Origin: an uncultured Lachnospiraceae bacterium
GTDB lineage: Bacteria > Bacillota > Clostridia > Lachnospirales > Lachnospiraceae
DNA length: 35,964 bases
NCBI GenBank assembly: GCA_900314085.1
Contig: OMTX01000086.1
Location: forward strand, 1 to 35,964
Reading direction: 5' to 3'
This document shows, piece by piece, positions 32,571 through 35,964 of this stretch. A model generated the notes under the pieces. The model saw only the letters and a list, made by a program, of their open reading frames with translations. It did not search any database and was not told the DNA's origin. The position numbers and the translations under genes were made by a program. Within the stretch, counting starts at the first letter, position 1. Each line of letters opens with the position of its first letter.

Positions 32571-32599
32571 TATATAGGCGTCCGGCCTTCAGCCTGCAA
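32571..32599 (-). promoter_or_regulatory. Candidate promoter for uppS
   Basis: The -35 TTGCAG (32599-32594) lies in the T-tract tail of the frr terminator. The -10 TATATA (32576-32571) follows after 17 bases. The -10 is only a moderate match. The leader to the uppS ATG is about 55 bases. Confidence 0.42.
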
Positions 32600-32602
32600 A
32601 AA

Positions 32603-32639
32603 GAGGGACTTGAAGCCGTATGGCTCTTTCAAGTCCCTC
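32603..32639 (-). terminator. Intrinsic terminator after frr
   Basis: GAGGGACTTGA and TCAAGTCCCTC form an 11-bp stem, extended by AGCC/GGCT across a small bulge, and followed by TTTTTGC. It begins 26 bases after the frr stop. Confidence 0.85.
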
Positions 32640-32665
32640 CAAATCAATTTTTCAAAGAATATCTT

Positions 32666-33217
32666 TCAGACGGTCATGACCTCGTCTGCCTTGGCTTTCA
32701 CTGCATCGTCAACCTTTTTGATGTAGTCATCCGTCATCTTCTGGGCATCTTCCGTCAGTTCCTTGACCTCGTCCTCAGAGATATCTTCTTTTTCCAGCTT
32801 CTTGAAGGCATCATTCGCATCGCGGCGGATATTCCGGATGGCGACCTTTGCCTCTTCGCCTTTCTTTTTGACGTCCTTGACGAGATCCTTGCGGCGCTCT
32901 TCCGTAAGCTCGGGAAATACCAGGCGGATGACCTTTCCGTCGTTTGTCGGGTTGATTCCTACATCAGAAGTCAGAATGGCCTTTTCAATGTCCTTCAGCA
33001 GCGAGGCATCCCAGGGGGCTATCTGGATCATACGCGGCTCGGGAACGGAAACATTCGCCACCTGCTGAATGGGTGTCGGCGACCCGTAATAGTCCACGCG
33101 CAGATGATCGAGCACATGCGGATTTGCCCGGCCGGCCCGGATGGCATCGAGTTCGGAGAAAAGATTGTCCATGGTCTTGGTCATCTTTTCATCGTATGCT
33201 TTCAGTCTTTCGTCCAT
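32666..33217 (-). CDS. frr: Ribosome recycling factor
   Basis: This 183-residue protein splits post-termination ribosomes together with EF-G. Its sequence follows RRF throughout: SELDAIRAGRANPHVLDHLRVDYYG, the SPTPIQQVANVSVPEPRMI hinge/domain II, and RKDLVKDVKKKGEEAKVAIRNIRRDAND in the three-helix bundle. Length is standard. GAGGGG lies seven bases before the ATG. It follows pyrH by 67 bases that contain a small hairpin, and is followed by a strong terminator. Confidence 0.98.
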   Translation of the reverse strand: MDERLKAYDEKMTKTMDNLFSELDAIRAGRANPHVLDHLRVDYYGSPTPIQQVANVSVPEPRMIQIAPWDASLLKDIEKAILTSDVGINPTNDGKVIRLVFPELTEERRKDLVKDVKKKGEEAKVAIRNIRRDANDAFKKLEKEDISEDEVKELTEDAQKMTDDYIKKVDDAVKAKADEVMTV

Positions 33218-33254
33218 ATTTTCCCCTCATCAGAATAATATTTGTACGCGAAAT

Positions 33255-33275
33255 CCCATCCTGCCGCAGGATGGG
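33255..33275 (-). other. Hairpin between pyrH and frr
   Basis: CCCATCCTG and CAGGATGGG form a 9-bp stem with a 3-base loop, ten bases after the pyrH stop, followed by ATTTCGCG. With such a short T-run it is probably a weak terminator or a stabilising mRNA element. Confidence 0.45.
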
Positions 33276-33284
33276 CAGTCGGTC

Positions 33285-33983
33285 TCAGGCAGTAATGACG
33301 GTTCCTTTGAAGTCCTTCCCCTGAGCCGCATGAAGAATCCCGCCCTCTTCGAAAAGGGCAAAAACCACCATGGGCATATGGTTTTCCATGCAGAGAATGG
33401 AGGCCGTGAGATCGATGACTCCGAGCTTTTTCTCGACGACTTCGTCAATAGAGAGGCTGTCGTAACGCGTGGCGGTAGGATCCGTCGCAGGATCTGCCGT
33501 ATAAACACCGTCAACTGCCTTGGCAAGAAGGATGGAGTCCGCTTCAATCTCAATTGCCCGGAGAACGGTGGCCGTATCCGTTGAGAAATAAGGATGGCCG
33601 GTACCGCCGGCAAAGAAAACGACCTTTCCTTCAGAAAGAGCTGAAACTGCTGCATCCTTTGAGAAAAGCGTTGTAAATGCGCCAACCTGAAAAGGCGTCA
33701 TGATCTCCGTGTCAAGACCGACGGACCGCATAATCTCGGACACATAGATGCAGTTCATGACGGTTGCCAGCATTCCGATCTGGTCTGCCTTCGTCCGGTC
33801 AATCTTCTCGGAAGTCCGTCCCCGCCAGAAATTCCCGCCGCCGATCACGATGGCGACCTCTGTTCCGGCATCATGAAGAGCCTTCACCTCGAGCGCTACC
33901 TTTTCACAGGTAGCCTCGTCAAAGCCCCTTTTCTTTTCCCCGGCGAGAGCCTCGCCGGAAAGCTTTAAAAGAATCCGCTTCAT
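33285..33983 (-). CDS. pyrH: UMP kinase
   Basis: This 232-residue amino-acid-kinase-fold enzyme phosphorylates UMP to UDP. It starts MKRILLKLSGEALAGEKKRGFD and contains AIVIGGGNFWRGR, KADQIGMLATVMNC, FFAGGTGHPYFSTDTA and AKAVDGVYTADP, all typical of bacterial PyrH. The ATG overlaps the bactofilin stop by one base (TGATG) and has no clear ribosome site, so its translation is probably coupled to bactofilin. In most relatives rpsB-tsf precede pyrH; here the neighbour is a cytoskeletal gene. Confidence 0.98.
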   Translation of the reverse strand: MKRILLKLSGEALAGEKKRGFDEATCEKVALEVKALHDAGTEVAIVIGGGNFWRGRTSEKIDRTKADQIGMLATVMNCIYVSEIMRSVGLDTEIMTPFQVGAFTTLFSKDAAVSALSEGKVVFFAGGTGHPYFSTDTATVLRAIEIEADSILLAKAVDGVYTADPATDPTATRYDSLSIDEVVEKKLGVIDLTASILCMENHMPMVVFALFEEGGILHAAQGKDFKGTVITA

Positions 33984-34888
33984 CAGGCAAATACGCTTTC
34001 AACATCGACATCAGCGTATTCCTGAGAGCAGAAGCCCTGGATTACAGCGCCGTTGTTGATCTGTACGGAGCGGGACTTGATATTTCCCATGACAACTGCG
34101 GAGGTGTCTACAACAACAGGTCCCTGAACATCGATGTCACCCTTGACAGCGCCTGCGATGACAGCGGATGTAGCCGTGATGTTTCCGATGATGACAGAGC
34201 CGACGCCGACCTTGACGGTTCCCTCGGAATTGACTTCGCCCTCAATCTTTGCAGCGTCTGCGAAGAACTCGGAAGACGAGGAATTGCCGTTGACCGTACC
34301 TGTAATGGTAAGCTTGCCGTTGCAGTTGACATTTCCGTTGATGAGACCGTCCACCTCGATGGAGCCCGTGGAGGTCAGGTCGCCTGTAATCGTCATTCCT
34401 GCAGTAATCACTGCATTCTCGTCACTGACTTCCTTCTTCGGTGCTGCCGGAGCAGTCTCAACCGGTGTCTGTGCTGCAGTGCTGGTAAATTCGCTATCCA
34501 TTTTTTTCTCCTCAACTGTTTCTATGGTTTCTTTCACTTCAGGCTCTGCGGGAGCAGCTTCTTCCGCAGGCAGGCTTTCTGTTTCGTTCTTTTCAGCTAC
34601 TCCGGTGATATCTTCCTCTGAAATCTTCTCTTTTTGAGACGTGCCGTTCTTGACAGAAGCGGGAACAGTTTCATTTCCGTTCGCATCCACCTTTTTGGAT
34701 ACCTGCTCCAAAAGTCCGTCCAGCTTGTTCAGTTCGTCCTGGACATCGATGTCATTGGCATCCGTGTCCAGAGGCACCATGCTGCTCGCCCTCTCAGACC
34801 CTGCAGGCTCTGCGTCTTCCGTTCCGCCGGGAACGAGTTCATCTACGGCGTCCGAGAAGTCTTCCTTGAAATCCTTGAAAAATCCCAT
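33983..34888 (-). CDS. Bactofilin (polymer-forming cytoskeletal protein)
   Basis: This 301-residue protein has a C-terminal bactofilin domain (about 158-290): repeated short beta-strand turns such as AGMTITGDLTSTGSIEVDG, LINGNVNCNGKLTITGTVNG, KIEGEVNSEGTVKVG and AVKGDIDVQGPVVVD, forming the right-handed beta-helix. Bactofilins polymerise without nucleotide and scaffold cell-wall enzymes. The N-terminus MGFFKDFKEDFSDAVDELV resembles a membrane-binding amphipathic segment. Residues 20-155 are an acidic, Ala/Pro/Glu-rich disordered linker, unusually long for the family. GGAGG lies six bases before the ATG. It lies 16 bases after a membrane-bound polysaccharide deacetylase, a plausible partner, and overlaps pyrH. 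Confidence 0.92.
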   Translation of the reverse strand: MGFFKDFKEDFSDAVDELVPGGTEDAEPAGSERASSMVPLDTDANDIDVQDELNKLDGLLEQVSKKVDANGNETVPASVKNGTSQKEKISEEDITGVAEKNETESLPAEEAAPAEPEVKETIETVEEKKMDSEFTSTAAQTPVETAPAAPKKEVSDENAVITAGMTITGDLTSTGSIEVDGLINGNVNCNGKLTITGTVNGNSSSSEFFADAAKIEGEVNSEGTVKVGVGSVIIGNITATSAVIAGAVKGDIDVQGPVVVDTSAVVMGNIKSRSVQINNGAVIQGFCSQEYADVDVESVFA

Positions 34889-34904
34889 ACGTGTCCTCCA
34901 CTAG

Positions 34905-35849
34905 TCACTGTTCCACCAGCTTGACGTGCTGGATTACAGTCGTATCTTTGCTAATCGGCAGCAAGAGCGCGCCTTTTGCCTGCAAATCCTCAATAAGAGT
35001 CGGCAGGGATTCCACTGTTTTGTCCCTGTTTGCGGCATCGTGCATCAAGACAACCGACGTTTTATATTTTACCACATCACTCATTACATTTTCAATAAGG
35101 TCATCTGTGGTATACGCCTGAGAAGTGGCGTCTCCATTGGCCACATTCCAGTCGAAATATGTAACTCCCTGGGAATTCAGGTACTTAATGAATTCCGACA
35201 TATCCGTATTGGAAACCCGGTTTGATGATCCGCCCGGAAAGCGGTAATAGAAGCAATCCACTCCTGTCACATCGTAGATCAGATTCTGGATTTTTGTGAA
35301 GTCCGCTGCGAAGGCATCCGGAGAAGAATAGATTTCACTGTAGACGTGGCTGTAGGAATGCATGCCGATCGTGTGGCCTTCGCTCACAATCCGCTGCATG
35401 GCGGCCTTGGACTCGTCATCCGTTTTCCCGACGACAAAGAATGTGGCCTTGACGCCATAGTCGTCAAGGATGTCGAGAATCCGGTCCGTATTTTTGGAAG
35501 GACCGTCATCAAATGTCAGATAAACCTTCAGGGTATCCGTTTCGCCGGCCAGGTTCTCTTCCGCCGTCTTTGTATCGGCAACCAGCGTTCCGGAATCCAT
35601 GTCGCTTGCCTGGGCGACAGCCTCAGCTGCCGTATTCTCCAGAGCAGAGACTTTTTTGTCCAGGCTTTTCAGTTCATGCTGCAGGGAAAAAACGGAAATT
35701 CCGAGAAGGACGATGGCGACAATGGAAACGATGATATAAGTAATCAGGAAGTAGATGATACCCATCTTCATCCGATGAACTCTCTTCCGCTTGTCCCGCT
35801 GTTTCTGCAGAATTTCCTGTTCGCTTGCCTGTGCTGCCGTATCGCTCAA
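34905..35849 (-). CDS. Membrane-anchored polysaccharide (peptidoglycan-type) deacetylase
   Basis: This protein of about 314 residues has a short basic cytoplasmic N-terminus (QKQRDKRKRVHRMK), one transmembrane helix (about 30-54), a coiled-coil-like stalk (FSLQHELKSLDKKVSALEN), a spacer, and an extracellular NodB/CE4 domain (about 105-300). The motifs are all present: TFDDGPS (catalytic and metal aspartates), GMHSYSHV (HxxxH metal histidines), RFPGGSSN, the DWNVANGD segment and VVLMHDAAN. CE4 enzymes remove N-acetyl groups from peptidoglycan or other glycans. The start is TTG at 35849 (GGTGA five bases upstream); TTG at 35861 or GTG at 35858 are alternatives. It is immediately followed by bactofilin, suggesting localised wall modification. 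Confidence 0.92.
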   Translation of the reverse strand: MSDTAAQASEQEILQKQRDKRKRVHRMKMGIIYFLITYIIVSIVAIVLLGISVFSLQHELKSLDKKVSALENTAAEAVAQASDMDSGTLVADTKTAEENLAGETDTLKVYLTFDDGPSKNTDRILDILDDYGVKATFFVVGKTDDESKAAMQRIVSEGHTIGMHSYSHVYSEIYSSPDAFAADFTKIQNLIYDVTGVDCFYYRFPGGSSNRVSNTDMSEFIKYLNSQGVTYFDWNVANGDATSQAYTTDDLIENVMSDVVKYKTSVVLMHDAANRDKTVESLPTLIEDLQAKGALLLPISKDTTVIQHVKLVEQ

Positions 35850-35931
35850 AACCGTCACCAATAAATAATAATGTTTCAGAAAAGACTGATTTATTCTACA
35901 CCATTTAACCCATTATAAAAAGGAAAATTAC

Positions 35932-35964
35932 AAAAAAATGGAGCCCCGGGCCATGCGAAGCATG
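35932..35964 (-). terminator. 3' half of an intrinsic terminator, cut by the window edge
   Basis: On the minus strand the window opens CATGC-TTC-GCATG, then GCCCGGGGCTCC, then A and seven T residues. This looks like the loop and descending arm of a GC-rich terminator whose ascending arm lies outside the window. It would end the gene upstream of the deacetylase. The deacetylase promoter must follow; TAGAAT (minus strand, about 35898-35893) is a possible -10 with no good -35. Confidence 0.55.

Noticed and set aside
1..35964. Mobile elements, prophage, CRISPR or toxin-antitoxin genes
   Set aside because: No transposase, integrase, phage or Cas-like protein was seen. The only direct repeats are short and unspaced as an array would require. 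Gene content is uniformly housekeeping.

Overview
The window is a bacterial chromosomal housekeeping segment from a Gram-positive, low-to-medium GC lineage. It is best read as Bacillota, class Clostridia, and most like Lachnospiraceae. The reasons are a PolC-type DNA polymerase III, a Bacillus-like order of translation and cell-envelope genes, AGGAGG-type ribosome binding sites, a YlxQ-like L7Ae protein beside nusA, and an infC operon led by an L20-type attenuator with an AUU start codon. The family-level call is inference. Every gene I can support lies on the minus strand, so the text follows transcription from high to low coordinates.

35.96-22.8 kb (envelope precursors and replication). The segment opens with the tail of a terminator, then a membrane-anchored polysaccharide deacetylase, a bactofilin and pyrH (bactofilin and pyrH overlap by one base), then frr. 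Next comes uppS behind a terminator and a candidate promoter, then a long unit cdsA-dxr-rseP-ispG-polC that starts from a promoter built into a perfect terminator hairpin. Dxr, IspG and UppS make isoprenoid precursors and the undecaprenyl wall carrier. CdsA makes CDP-diacylglycerol, RseP is an intramembrane protease, and PolC is the replicative polymerase.

22.8-13.3 kb (block between polC and rimP). In Bacillus subtilis polC and rimP are adjacent. Here about 9.7 kb lies between them: pheA (chorismate mutase-prephenate dehydratase), a Ppx/GppA-HD phosphatase, ppk1 and a HAD phosphatase; then a self-contained unit encoding an unrecognised protein of about 70 residues whose strong promoter sits beside a cluster of DnaA-box-like sites; then infC-rpmI-rplT with its leader; then galE; then tRNA-Glu(CTC).

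13.3-0 kb (translation/RNA operon). A strong promoter drives tRNA-Glu and, probably by read-through, rimP-nusA-ylxQ-infB-rbfA-nrnA-truB-ribF. A secreted SH3-NlpC/P60 wall hydrolase with its own promoter is inserted before rpsO-pnp. These genes cover ribosome maturation, initiation, antitermination, pseudouridylation, flavin cofactor synthesis and RNA decay. The window ends in the first 18 codons of an FAD-dependent oxidoreductase. ylxR (rnpM), proS and rpsB-tsf are missing from places where related genomes often carry them.

No insertion sequence, prophage, CRISPR array or other clear mobile DNA was seen. The points most worth a second look are the DnaA-box-flanked small gene, the promoters embedded in terminator hairpins, the bactofilin-deacetylase pair upstream of pyrH, the infC AUU start with its leader, and the structured rpsO leader.
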